DNA from: Candidatus Zixiibacteriota bacterium
GTDB lineage: Bacteria > Zixibacteria > MSB-5A5 > GN15 > JAAZOE01
Length of the DNA stretch: 64,000 nt
Direction: 5' to 3'
Assembly: GCA_030668485.1 (NCBI GenBank)
Contig: DAOUTW010000003.1
Span: 44,278 to 108,277 of the forward strand
Of the stretch, positions 24,508 through 34,600 are shown in pieces; the stretch's first letter is position 1, and each line of letters starts with the position of its first letter. The notes below the pieces were generated by a model that saw only the letters and a program-made list of their open reading frames with translations, made no database searches and was not told the origin of the DNA. A program made the translations under genes and the position numbers.

Positions 24508-25215
24508 ATGGCGATGTCTATAAATTCATCGGCCTTCGAGGGTAAAATCATCGCCATCGACGGCCCGGCCGGTTCGGGAAAATCGACTACCGCCAAATTA
24601 TTGGCCCGGCGGTTGGAATATACTTTTCTCGATACTGGCGCTATGTACCGAGCAGTGGCGTTACATGCCCTGCAAAACGGCGTTTCGCTTGACGACGCCG
24701 AAGCCTTGGCGGATGTTGCCGCCGAGGTGAACATCGAGTTTAGAAATGACGAGCATAAGGGCCAAATGATCTTTCTCAACGGAATAGACGTCACCGACGC
24801 CATCCGCACCCCCGAGGCGACCCACGGTTCTTCAGCCGTGGCAGTCCATCCCGGAGTTCGCCGGGAGATGGTTCGCCGCCAGAGACAAATGGGCGAAAGA
24901 GGCAACATCGTAGCCGAAGGACGCGACACCACCTCGGTTGTCTTCAAAGACGCCGACCTGAAAATCTACCTGAAGGCTGACCTTAAAGCCCGCGCCGAAA
25001 GACGGATGCTGGAAATAGTCAACCGGGGCGAAACATCGAGTGTGGAAGAGCAGGAAAAACTGCTGGTGGGACGGGATAAAAACGATACCGAGCGCAAGGA
25101 ATCGCCCTTGACTCAGGTCGTCGATGCAGTCGAGGTCGACACCACCAATCTGACCATCGAAGAGCAGGTGGAGAAAATTATCCAACTCGCTCAAGATGCT
25201 TTTGCGGAGAAATGA
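24508..25215 (+). CDS. cmk: Cytidylate kinase
   Basis: A 235-residue CMP kinase that phosphorylates CMP and dCMP. The P-loop is IDGPAGSGKSTTAKLLARRL near residue 17, YTFLDTGAMYRAVAL the acceptor-binding strand, and VAEGRDTTSVVF near 135 the conserved GRD region. Length is normal. Start 24508 versus the ATG two codons later is uncertain. It leads the cmk-plsC-rpsA block; the gene order cmk-rpsA is widely conserved. It overlaps the next gene's possible early start. Confidence 0.93.
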   Translation: MAMSINSSAFEGKIIAIDGPAGSGKSTTAKLLARRLEYTFLDTGAMYRAVALHALQNGVSLDDAEALADVAAEVNIEFRNDEHKGQMIFLNGIDVTDAIRTPEATHGSSAVAVHPGVRREMVRRQRQMGERGNIVAEGRDTTSVVFKDADLKIYLKADLKARAERRMLEIVNRGETSSVEEQEKLLVGRDKNDTERKESPLTQVVDAVEVDTTNLTIEEQVEKIIQLAQDAFAEK

Positions 25216-25222
25216 GCCGAGA

Positions 25223-25831
25223 ATGTACTGGTTCAGTTGCATAGTCGCCCGAACATTGTTCAGAATCCTGTTCGGTTACAGGGTTGTCAATGTCGATCGG
25301 GTACCGATGGAAGGGCCGATTATTCTGGCTTCAAACCACCAGTCGAATATCGATCCACCGGTATTCGGCGTTTCGGTCAGGCGGGAATTGCATTTTTTCG
25401 CCAAAAAGGAATTGTTTGACAAATTTCTCATCGGCTGGTGGGTGCGCAAGCACAATTCCATTCCGGTCCGGCGCGGCGTGTACGATCCGGCCTCGTTTAG
25501 CCTGGTGGAGGAAGCTTTGGGAAAAGGCGGCGGATTAATCATGTTCCCCGAGGGAACCCGCGGTGACGGAAAAGAGTTTTTGAAGCCAAAGCCGGGAATC
25601 GGTTTGATCGCCAAACGATCTCAGGTTACGATTGTACCGGCCTATATAAATGGCACCAAACAACTGCTCCGGGCGATATTTCGCAATCCCCGGGTCAGCG
25701 TTACTTATGGTGAACCGATCTTGATCGATGAGATCGAAAAGTTCGCCGATGATAAAGAAGGATATCGATCGTTGGCCAGACATGTCATGGATCGCATCGG
25801 GAAATTGAAGGACCAGGTCAATTCAGCCTGA
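25223..25831 (+). CDS. plsC: 1-acyl-sn-glycerol-3-phosphate acyltransferase
   Basis: PlsC adds the second acyl chain in phosphatidic acid synthesis at the inner membrane. From ATG 25223 it has 202 residues. Motif I is NHQSNID (NHxxxxD near residue 43), motif III FPEGTRGDG near 110 and motif IV VTIVPAYI near 138. A hydrophobic N-terminal helix anchors it. An ATG at 25196 in frame overlaps cmk; the later one is preferred because the first nine residues are not family-like. It sits between cmk and rpsA. Confidence 0.88.
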   Translation: MYWFSCIVARTLFRILFGYRVVNVDRVPMEGPIILASNHQSNIDPPVFGVSVRRELHFFAKKELFDKFLIGWWVRKHNSIPVRRGVYDPASFSLVEEALGKGGGLIMFPEGTRGDGKEFLKPKPGIGLIAKRSQVTIVPAYINGTKQLLRAIFRNPRVSVTYGEPILIDEIEKFADDKEGYRSLARHVMDRIGKLKDQVNSA

Positions 25832-25866
25832 TCAGAAGATGTGAAAACGATCAAAAAAAGCGTGAA

Positions 25867-25920
25867 ACGGGTTGCGACCCGTGCCGACATAGAAGATATT
25901 GCCTCCCGCTTCGGCGGGGG
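25867..25920 (+). promoter_or_regulatory. rpsA leader with two stable hairpins
   Basis: ACGGGT-TGCG-ACCCGT (25867-25882) and CTCCCGC-TTCG-GCGGGGG (about 25903-25920), the second with a UUCG tetraloop, lie 30 nt before the start codon. They could serve S1 autoregulation of its own translation. Confidence 0.45.
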
Positions 25921-25949
25921 AGTACTGATAGAACGGAGGAAACATTAAC

Positions 25950-28199
25950 ATGGCTGATGCCGAAATCAAAAAAACAACAAGTACAACAAACACGGGAGGT
26001 GAGAAGGCTAAATTAAGTAAGACCAAAAAAGCCACGGCCAGGAAGACCAAATCCGTCAAGACGAAAATCGTCAAATCCAGCGCCGAGGAAGCCCAACAAC
26101 AAGTCGTTGTCGAGGCTCCCAAAGTCGAAAAGGTAGTTACCGCCCGAAAGAAACGGATCTCCGAAAAAGTCAAGACGAGAGTCGATCATGTGCAACCGGA
26201 ACCGGTACTGGAAACGATCGATTCGATGAAGTTGACCGAACTCGATGCGGCCGAATACGGAGAAGCAGAACACGAAGAATTGATGGCGATGTATGACGGA
26301 ACCATCCAGGATATCAAAGAGGGTGAAATTGTCGCCGGGACCGTGATTGGTGTTTCTCGTGAGGATATTATTGTCGACGTCGGATTCAAATCCGAGGGGA
26401 TAATTCCGATGGGCGAGTTCACCGGCGAGGTGAATATCAAGGTCGGCGATGAAATCGACGTCTTCCTCGAAGCGGTCGAAGATCAAAACGGCCAATTGGT
26501 TCTTTCCAAGCAAAAAGCGGACTTCATGCGGGTGTGGGATCGAATCCGCGAATCGCATGATGCCGGCGAACTCGTTCCGGGCGTTATCAAACGACGCATC
26601 AAGGGCGGTGTTGTGGTCGATGTCATGGGTGTCGATGCATTTCTACCCGGGTCTCAGATCGCTCTGCGCCAGGTGCCCGATTTCGACGCTCTGATCGGTA
26701 CCACGATGGATGTCAAAATCATCAAGCTCAATAAGAGCCGCCGTAATATCGTCGTTTCCCGCCGGGTAGTCCTCGAAGAGGAACGCGAACGGATGCGCAG
26801 CGAACTGCTGAGCGAAATCGAACTCGCCCAGGTCCGCCAGGGTGTTGTTAAAAATATCACCGACTTCGGTGTCTTCATCGATCTCGGCGGTGTCGACGGC
26901 CTGCTTCATATCACCGATATGTCATGGGGCCGGATGCGCCATCCTTCCGAGATGGTTCAGTTGGGCGATGAACTCGATGTCAAAATCCTCGATTACGATG
27001 AGAAAACCTCAAGGATTTCTCTCGGTCTCAAGCAACTGACCCCGTACCCGTGGGAAGATATCGAAGCCAAGTATCCGATCGGCAAAGTTGTCCAAGGCAA
27101 AGTTGTCTCGATTACCGATTACGGCGCATTTGTCGAACTCGAAAAGGGAATCGAAGGTCTCATCCATATCTCCGAAATGTCCTGGACTCAACATATCAAG
27201 CATCCCTCCAAGATCATGAATCTGGGCGATGCCGTCGAGGCCAAAGTCCTTTCGGTTGACAAGGATAACGAGAAGATTTCCCTTGGTATCAAGCAGATGG
27301 AACCGGACCCGTGGACAACCATCCACGAGAAATACCCGGTCGGCTCGCTGGTCAAAGGCAGGGTGCGCAACCTGACCGCCTTTGGCGCTTTCGTTGAAAT
27401 CGAAGAGGGTGTCGACGGACTGGTGCATATCTCCGATATGTCCTGGACCAAACGGATTCAGCATCCCTCCGAGATTATGAAAAAGGGCGACAATATCGAG
27501 GTCAAGGTTCTCCGAATCGACTCCGACAACCGCCGCGTTTCACTGGGCATCAAACAGCTCAAAGATGATCCGTGGCCGGAATACGCCAAGAAATACAGCG
27601 TCGATAACGAGGTCCTCGGCATCATCGTTCGCTCTATCGACCGCGGTCTGGTCGTGGAACTCGATGAAGAAGTCGAAGGGTTCGTCCCGACTAACCAGCT
27701 TGGAAAAGAAGGCATGGAAAAAACGGCCGAATCGTTCGCCGAGGGATCTCAGATTCCTCTCAAGGTGATCGAATTCGATCGTCCGGGCAGGAAAATCGTT
27801 CTCTCTGTGGCCGCGTATTTCGAAAAGCGCGATCGGGAAGAGTACGAAACATTTCTGGCTGAGCATGCCACCGCGAGTGTTAGCATGGGCGATGCAATGG
27901 CCGATCTGGCTCCGACCGTAGAGGCTGCGCCGGCTGATGATGCGGCTCCTGAAGCTGAAGCTGCACCCGTAGCGGATGCTCCCGCTGAGGCTCCTGTCGA
28001 AGCCCCTGCTATAGAAACTCCTGCTGCCGACGCGACTCCGGTTGAAGAACCGAAAGTCGAAGAAGCAGTTGCCGAGACTCCGGCCGAACCGGAAAAGATC
28101 GATGATCCGGCTCCGGAAGTGAAGTCTTCTGACGAGCCTGCTGTGGCTGAGGAAACTCCCGCCGAAGAATCACCGGACGAGGAGAAGCCTTCCGAATAA
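25950..28199 (+). CDS. rpsA: 30S ribosomal protein S1, six S1 domains
   Basis: A 749-residue S1 protein; GGAGGAAAC precedes the ATG. Six S1 (OB-fold) repeats are visible from about residue 125 to 625, repeats 3-5 being best conserved (GxVxxITDFGVFIDL, GLLHITDMSW; DYGAFVEL, GLIHISEMSW; AFGAFVEI, GLVHISDMSW). The N-terminal ~110 residues are Lys/Thr/Ala-rich (KKATARKTKSVKTK) and the last ~110 are acidic Ala/Pro/Glu repeats (EAAPVADAPAEAPVEAPA). Typical S1 proteins lack such long tails. S1 binds mRNA and helps initiation on structured messages. A terminator follows at 28226. Confidence 0.93.
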   Translation: MADAEIKKTTSTTNTGGEKAKLSKTKKATARKTKSVKTKIVKSSAEEAQQQVVVEAPKVEKVVTARKKRISEKVKTRVDHVQPEPVLETIDSMKLTELDAAEYGEAEHEELMAMYDGTIQDIKEGEIVAGTVIGVSREDIIVDVGFKSEGIIPMGEFTGEVNIKVGDEIDVFLEAVEDQNGQLVLSKQKADFMRVWDRIRESHDAGELVPGVIKRRIKGGVVVDVMGVDAFLPGSQIALRQVPDFDALIGTTMDVKIIKLNKSRRNIVVSRRVVLEEERERMRSELLSEIELAQVRQGVVKNITDFGVFIDLGGVDGLLHITDMSWGRMRHPSEMVQLGDELDVKILDYDEKTSRISLGLKQLTPYPWEDIEAKYPIGKVVQGKVVSITDYGAFVELEKGIEGLIHISEMSWTQHIKHPSKIMNLGDAVEAKVLSVDKDNEKISLGIKQMEPDPWTTIHEKYPVGSLVKGRVRNLTAFGAFVEIEEGVDGLVHISDMSWTKRIQHPSEIMKKGDNIEVKVLRIDSDNRRVSLGIKQLKDDPWPEYAKKYSVDNEVLGIIVRSIDRGLVVELDEEVEGFVPTNQLGKEGMEKTAESFAEGSQIPLKVIEFDRPGRKIVLSVAAYFEKRDREEYETFLAEHATASVSMGDAMADLAPTVEAAPADDAAPEAEAAPVADAPAEAPVEAPAIETPAADATPVEEPKVEEAVAETPAEPEKIDDPAPEVKSSDEPAVAEETPAEESPDEEKPSE

Positions 28200-28253
28200 T
28201 TCGGTATCAGTAAATAGCAATAAATAAAGGCCCGGTAATTTACCGGGCCTTTA
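28184..28253. repeat. Direct repeat 1: end of rpsA plus its terminator
   Basis: About 70 bp from the last codons of rpsA (GAAGCCTTCCGAATAATTCG onward) through the terminator. A near-copy lies at 31593-31664 on the far side of the C1 peptidase gene. Confidence 0.85.
28226..28252. terminator. Bidirectional terminator between rpsA and the C1 peptidase gene
   Basis: A 12-bp stem AAAGGCCCGGTA / TACCGGGCCTTT with an ATT loop, followed by TTATT on the plus strand and flanked by A/T tracts on both sides. It serves rpsA on plus and the peptidase gene on minus. Confidence 0.88.
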
Positions 28254-28280
28254 TTATGGTGATTCAATTTCTGTGACGGA

Positions 28281-31200
28281 TTATGGGCAGCACGGTTCAA
28301 CCGGCGGTGGTCCTCCCTTGAATATATAATTGATCAGATAGACAGCATCACCGACATTGACCTCATCGTCACCATTGGCATCGGCGGCGCAAATATTATA
28401 GGGCGGAGGTCCGCCGGCAAAAACATAACTGATGATATACACCGCATCACCGACATTGACATCCTTGTCATCATTGGCGTCACCGCAAACATACGGCGAC
28501 ATGACACTAACCACAAACTCCCTCTCATCAAAATATCCGACATAATCAGCCAAGCGAGTGGTAAAACTGATAGAGGTGTCACTGTCAACAGTTCCAGACA
28601 GAACCCCCTCAGCAGATAATGTCAGCCCGGTCCCGGCCAGATCATTATCCCGGTCGCTCCAAACCAATGGAGTGGTCCCGCCGTTACAGGCAAGGGAACA
28701 GGTATAAGGTTCACCTATCACACACAGCGGCAATGTTTCAGTAGTGATACTAACGGATGCATTAATAGTGATGCTGTACAATTGCTCGCCGGTCGCCCCG
28801 ACATCGTCGGTTATAACCGCCGTAAATTCAATCGTGCTATCCTCGCCGGGTGTGCCTGATAACAATCCTGCGGATGAAAGACTCAATCCGGTTCCCTCAA
28901 GGTCGGAGTTTTTGTCATCCCAGGCTATGCCACCGGTGCCGCCGACACCATCGATTTGGACTGAATAGGGAATACCAACAGTCCAGTCGGGAAGCGAGGC
29001 GGTGGTGATAGATATGGGGACATTGATGGTAAAGGTGAAAACTTTCATATCAGTATGCTCGGCATCATCGGCCAGCATGGTAGTAAAGGACACGGTTCCG
29101 GCGGTGGTGGGAGTACCGGATAAGGAACCATACAATGACAGGTTAAGACCGGTGCCTTCGAGGTCCATGTACATATCCAGCCATTTGTAGACACCGAACC
29201 CACCATAGGCAGTCAGGAATTGACTATAAGGATGACCTGCCGTCCAGTCGGGCAGGGTCTCGGTTACTATAGCCAAAGGTGCGAGCGAGCAATCAAATGT
29301 GGTCACGCTGAAGGCGTCGACAGCCGCCTCGACAATCGAGGTGTCCCCCATATCCGATGCAGCAAAACGAAGCCTGACCTGGCTGCTGGGAGTAACCTTA
29401 CTTCCCACGCGGAATCCATATTCTTTCCACCCGCCCGAGGCGTCTTTTTCCGGTCCGGCCATGTCAACCGTCGTCCATGAATACCCGTTGTCATTGGAAA
29501 TATGTATCCGCATGACATCGCCGAAGGGCGCTGATCCGAAATCGTTGGAATACCAGCGAGCATAACTGACCATACCGTCACCGGTAGTCAGATCAAAGGG
29601 GGGAGAGGTCAGATAGGTAGTACCGTCATCGACATCTGAATCGCCGTAGGTGTTGCCGGTCAGGAAACATGATCCGGACCCGTCATAATCGTTCGGAGGG
29701 TCGCCGCGGTCTCCGCCACCGACAGGGATACCCAATTCCCAGGCACCGTCTGTCAAACCAGGGTCATTGTCTACGGTCCATCCGGCTCCGGTCTCAAAGT
29801 CTTCAGTATAGACATCGACTACTTCACCGGCACTGGCAGTGTGGAATTCCACCGGAGCCTCCGATGGTTCAGAAATCAAACCGGCCTCGACCGCCTCGGC
29901 GCTGAAATAGAATTTAATAATGCTCCCGATATTGGCCGGAGGCAATGTCGCCTCAAACATATCGCCGCCGATCGAGACCAGCGGAACCTCGACATAGATA
30001 CTATCGTGATTTTGATAATAGATCATCGCCGTACCGGATACATAAGTGTCCGCAACTTCGACTATGCGAACATTGAAAGTTGTCGGTTGATCCGGCTCGA
30101 TGAAAAGCGGCAAGCCGTCGGGAAAAATGATATCCAGCGAAGGAGGCTCAACCGCCAGCGCCTTGATACAGAAATTGGCGGTGGTGTCGAAATCGTAAAG
30201 ATCATACCATTGACCGCCGTCGCGATAATAACTCTCGCCGGGCCACGATTTCGATTCCACCATAGTGCGATAACTGGCGCCCAAAAGCACCGGTACATCA
30301 GAAGTTCGATCATAAGGCTGCCCGCCATCAGATAATTGAACATAGACATAGAAATCATCACTGGAGTTAATGCTCACCGGTGAGTCGAGGTCGATGGTGT
30401 GATATCCCCGATAGGTAATAGTCCCGGAATGAGTTGCCAGTTCGTCGAGCAGTTCACCCGCTTCGAAACGGTCGTAAATATTCACCGTATAGGTGATGTT
30501 ATCGACTGCGGCATAAAACCCGACCGCGTCGATTTGATGAAATTCCCTGGCGGTAAATGCGCTGAACGCCTCGCTGCAATCGGTTTTGGTGTCGCGCCAG
30601 CCGTGGTAATCATAAGAATAGATGAAATCATAAGGCATCGGTTCAGCATCGAGGAGGGCGACCGCACCCATCTCGGGATTATGGGCGGTATGCTTGTCGT
30701 CGTAGGCCACCCAGAAATATCCGCCTTCAGGTCCCCCGGTACCCCAACTGTTTTTACATAGCCAGGCACCCGGATCGGGAGCCTGAGTTACCTTGTTGTC
30801 ATCCCATCCGGTAATTGCCACCGCATGAACCGGATCGTTGGGATTGTCAGGAGGTTGATAATAACAATTGTACGTGGATGAAAAACCCACTAAGGCCGTG
30901 CATGTTCCCAGAGCGCCGCCGGTCATGATCCGGAATTTGATATCGTTGATGTTACTATTATCCGCCGCCAACTCATACCATTCAATATCCCGAACATAAA
31001 ATTTGTGATAACCGGGATGATCCCGATCAGGAGGAAATTGAAAACTCTGGCCGTCGATATCTCTTACCGCGCCTTCGCCTCGGGTCAGGTACGCGGCCGT
31101 AACCAGATAATCACCGCCTTCATGAACAACCAGTCCGCCGCCGGTCGGAGGGTCGGTGTCGTCATTATTATGCTGGTTGAATCCGTTCCACCAGTCAAGG

Positions 31201-31472
31201 TGATATTCCGCCAGATTCGGTTCGCCATCTTCGCCGGCCAGAGCCCAGGAGCCGGTGATTAGCATATTGGATTCGATGGCCGCCATGGCGCCGTGGGTCC
31301 AGCAGGTGCCGCCCGATTGCGATTTGACCGACGTAACATAGTTGGCGCCGTTGACATCGCGCAGGTCATATGCCGCCGGTGGATCGGTCATCGGCATTGC
31401 CGGATCGGCTTCTGTTGAAACAGGAACAACTACGAGGAGGGCGACTATCGGATATAATATTGAACGCAACAT
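28281..31472 (-). CDS. Secreted C1A (papain-like) peptidase with Ig-like and dockerin-like domains
   Basis: A 1063-residue exported protein. After a signal peptide (residues 1-22) comes a papain-type domain: catalytic Cys in QSGGTCWTHGAMAAIES near residue 57, His in PVHAVAITGWDD near 218 and Asn in CKNSWGT near 240. A lectin-like region typical of bacterial C1 peptidases follows (DAVGFYAAVDNITYTVNIYD near 312). Residues ~560-720 form a jelly-roll-like module (YTEDFETGAGWTVDND...). Three Ig-like repeats with ITTETLPDWTAGHPYS follow, then two dockerin-like repeats (GDANDDKDVNVGD; ADANGDDEVNVGD). Probably surface or secreted protein degradation. It is flanked by a duplicated rpsA end. Confidence 0.88.
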   Translation of the reverse strand: MLRSILYPIVALLVVVPVSTEADPAMPMTDPPAAYDLRDVNGANYVTSVKSQSGGTCWTHGAMAAIESNMLITGSWALAGEDGEPNLAEYHLDWWNGFNQHNNDDTDPPTGGGLVVHEGGDYLVTAAYLTRGEGAVRDIDGQSFQFPPDRDHPGYHKFYVRDIEWYELAADNSNINDIKFRIMTGGALGTCTALVGFSSTYNCYYQPPDNPNDPVHAVAITGWDDNKVTQAPDPGAWLCKNSWGTGGPEGGYFWVAYDDKHTAHNPEMGAVALLDAEPMPYDFIYSYDYHGWRDTKTDCSEAFSAFTAREFHQIDAVGFYAAVDNITYTVNIYDRFEAGELLDELATHSGTITYRGYHTIDLDSPVSINSSDDFYVYVQLSDGGQPYDRTSDVPVLLGASYRTMVESKSWPGESYYRDGGQWYDLYDFDTTANFCIKALAVEPPSLDIIFPDGLPLFIEPDQPTTFNVRIVEVADTYVSGTAMIYYQNHDSIYVEVPLVSIGGDMFEATLPPANIGSIIKFYFSAEAVEAGLISEPSEAPVEFHTASAGEVVDVYTEDFETGAGWTVDNDPGLTDGAWELGIPVGGGDRGDPPNDYDGSGSCFLTGNTYGDSDVDDGTTYLTSPPFDLTTGDGMVSYARWYSNDFGSAPFGDVMRIHISNDNGYSWTTVDMAGPEKDASGGWKEYGFRVGSKVTPSSQVRLRFAASDMGDTSIVEAAVDAFSVTTFDCSLAPLAIVTETLPDWTAGHPYSQFLTAYGGFGVYKWLDMYMDLEGTGLNLSLYGSLSGTPTTAGTVSFTTMLADDAEHTDMKVFTFTINVPISITTASLPDWTVGIPYSVQIDGVGGTGGIAWDDKNSDLEGTGLSLSSAGLLSGTPGEDSTIEFTAVITDDVGATGEQLYSITINASVSITTETLPLCVIGEPYTCSLACNGGTTPLVWSDRDNDLAGTGLTLSAEGVLSGTVDSDTSISFTTRLADYVGYFDEREFVVSVMSPYVCGDANDDKDVNVGDAVYIISYVFAGGPPPYNICAADANGDDEVNVGDAVYLINYIFKGGPPPVEPCCP

Positions 31473-31592
31473 ATACTCTCCTTGATGGGGTATGTAAGGT
31501 GAGGTATCAGTGAAGGGCTTTCAAACATATTGCACCGCAAGTTCCACAATTATAATATAGACAAAATTGTCGGTGTGTCAAGGAAACTCGTC

Positions 31593-31664
31593 GAAGCCTT
31601 CCGAATAATTCGGTATCAGTAAATAGCAATAGATAAAAGGCCCGGTGATTTTACCGGGCCTTTA
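31593..31664. repeat. Direct repeat 2: copy of the rpsA end plus terminator
   Basis: Near-identical to 28184-28253, including the last rpsA codons (GAAGCCTTCCGAATAATTCG), with small changes in the A run and loop. Here it is not attached to any rpsA reading frame. Confidence 0.85.
31636..31663. terminator. Duplicated terminator after the metallopeptidase gene
   Basis: Stem AAAGGCCCGGT / ACCGGGCCTTT with loop GATTTT. It now terminates the minus-strand gene ending at 31679. Confidence 0.8.
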
Positions 31665-31678
31665 ATTTATCAAAGCTG

Positions 31679-34600
31679 CTATTTCCGGATTGGTAAACCG
31701 CAGTTGGATATCCAGGTATCGCAATCAATCGGTGGTGATCCGCCCTTGAATACATAGTTGATGATACTCACCACGTCGCCGACGTTGGCAAAACAATCAC
31801 CATCAAAATCCCCGCTGCAAACGGGGTATGGCGTGGGAGGCGCACCGCTTTGGAATATGTACACTATCAAATATCTGATATCTCCGACATCAACCACTCC
31901 ATCCCCATTGGCATCACCAGGAAGGCATGCGCCGTACCCAATTGTCGCAGAGACTTGAGTAGTAAAACCGGCGGCATCACATACCGATGCTATTACTTGC
32001 TTGGGACCGTATTCAGTGTTACCGCCATCTAAGGATAAATCCCAGTTTGATTTCACCGTATTGTAAGGCTCCGAAACCGACCACGGATTGCCAATCCCAT
32101 TTCGAAAACACATCTCTGCCAACGGCGGAATCATACCACTGAGGGTATCGGTAAAGTCCAATGTTATATCTACTATCAAGGATGCGGTATAGGCGTCTCC
32201 GTTATTGATGGATATCGTACCGGTCGGAGGAACAACGTCTTTCAGAATATCACCGTGTTCATACCAGATCGCCCACATTTCATGATTATGGTTGTAGCCA
32301 TTATTAATCCAGTAATCCCAAAAGGTGTTAATGTGAAGAGGATCATATTCGGTCAATACATTGAGCATTGCATCAGGGCCGCCGTCGAAGACATCTCCCT
32401 TCCCATCGCCATCATAGTCATCATCGACGTTGTCATAAATATCCCACAATATCCCCGCCACCGAACCGATACACCTCACGCCGTTGCTATTGCAGTAATC
32501 GACATTTCCATTTTCACCGTATTCTCCGTTTTCTGTATTGGCAATATAATATTTGCCGAAATTATCCCATGTATTATGAAGGATCGGATCATCAGTCACG
32601 TATGCGGCCCAATATTCGGCAAAGGCCTCTGCTCCGGCGTCTTCTTGTGTTGTATAACCACACCAAGTATGTTCGGGTGCTGTGATACTATCCATGAAAC
32701 CGTTAACGAATGCAAAGCGATGCCCATATTCATGCAATATTATATCACCATCAAAATCATCCGGCGCCATAAGATCGGGATTATCCGAATTATTTATTTT
32801 AATGCAATCACCATTCATGCTATAACGAGTCCGTGCCGTTTGTTGGAAAATTACAGATACCGGTTGCGTTGGTGCAGGGGCATGTTGTAACCATGTGTGA
32901 TATCCATCAAGTATCTTATCAATAGCATAGAATCCACCGCTGGAATCAGACGAAACGATTATTTCATAGAAGTCATATTCAGGTGGGGGAACATCGGGAT
33001 AAACCATTGAGGTAAAGCTAATTGTATCGATGCCCGGATATAATCCCGCATATGCGATAGCAGCCGCGTTTATTGAGTATAGGCGTACATAGATGTCCAG
33101 GAATCCGCCCTCCAGCAGATCTTTATTGACTACATTATAAAACTCAAATGACCCATCTTCGTGCGCCCAACTCGATCCAAGAAGTGTGTGATTGTGAGTT
33201 AGATTCTTATCCCACAATTCGACATAGATATTTCGAGCATCCTTGATAATCCCCCCCTGCCCTATATCACGATATTGGGCATGGCCACGAACAGTAATTT
33301 CTGGTATCACCCATTCAAACCGATATTCATATGTATTGTTGTCTTCATATATTTCCTCCACCTGATCATAATAATCTACCACTATCTTAATGTCGTGAAA
33401 CCCTTCCGGCAATGTTATGGGGTAATCCTCGAACACACGTACGTCGCCATACGAGGTCGAATCCGTGACATAGAAATTGTGTACCCAGTTGTTATCGACA
33501 AACAGGGCAATGGCGTAGGGGCTGGCAACGCCATAAAAATCCCCTTGATTTATAGCACCGACATCAATATAGGCCGGTTGATCGGCATAGATCTCACTCG
33601 ACGTATTCGTTCCCGGTTCAGACGAAGCTACTATTGAGCCTGACCAGCCTATATCTGCATAAGGCGTAAGTTCAGGCATGGGATAATATCCCCATAACTC
33701 TACATCATCCACATAGGCGCCTTCAAAGTCATGAACTATATCGTCGGACGTAAATATAAAACCTATATATACATAGTTCCCTTGATAAATTAAATCAGAA
33801 TAACTTGACAATTCATCGTCATTGCAGTCGCCCGACTCCTCAAGTATATAGTACCAATAATTGCAGTCAAAGGAAAAGGCGACAATAAAATAGTCATAAT
33901 TGTATTCGGTGCACCACCAAGCCTCGCAACTTAATTCTAATTCCGTGTATCCCTGGATGTTGATGGGGGATTTACTATACATAAAGGCATTCATGTTGTT
34001 ATCGTAGCGTATTCCTGCCGGGCAATCGCCTCTGGATGCGCACCATGCGGCGTAGTAACCGCCATAGGCGACTCGACCTAATGTGTCATCTATTATTCCC
34101 CAATAATCATAGCCGTCATCATTATTGTAATCAATGGTATACCAGGTGTCAGATATATTGGCATCTTCAAAATCATATATGAACAAATCCTGATAGTCGT
34201 CGGTTCCTTTATCAGGATTGGTGTCTTCTTTTCTCTGGTCACTCGCCGGGGTATTGATATTTGTCTCACGCCGCGTTTTTCTTTTGGGCTGGTCCGGATA
34301 ATTCGGGTAAATGGATATATTTATTCCCATATCTTGAATTTGCCCGGCCTTTTCTCTTGTCACGGAGGTACGATAAAATCCCGTTCTTTCCATTGGTAAT
34401 AAATCATTCACTAACCGTTTAAGTTCCTCATAATCATCAGGCATCCTTAGATCCATTATAATATCCGCAGTGTCAAGCCGGGACCGTTCAGTGGAAGCGG
34501 CTCCAATGGATTCTATCGTCCCTCCGTGGGCAGGGCGGAATTCATGCTCTCCTTTGTCGCGCACCAACATGACACTGTCAACCATGATAAACTGCCGGTG

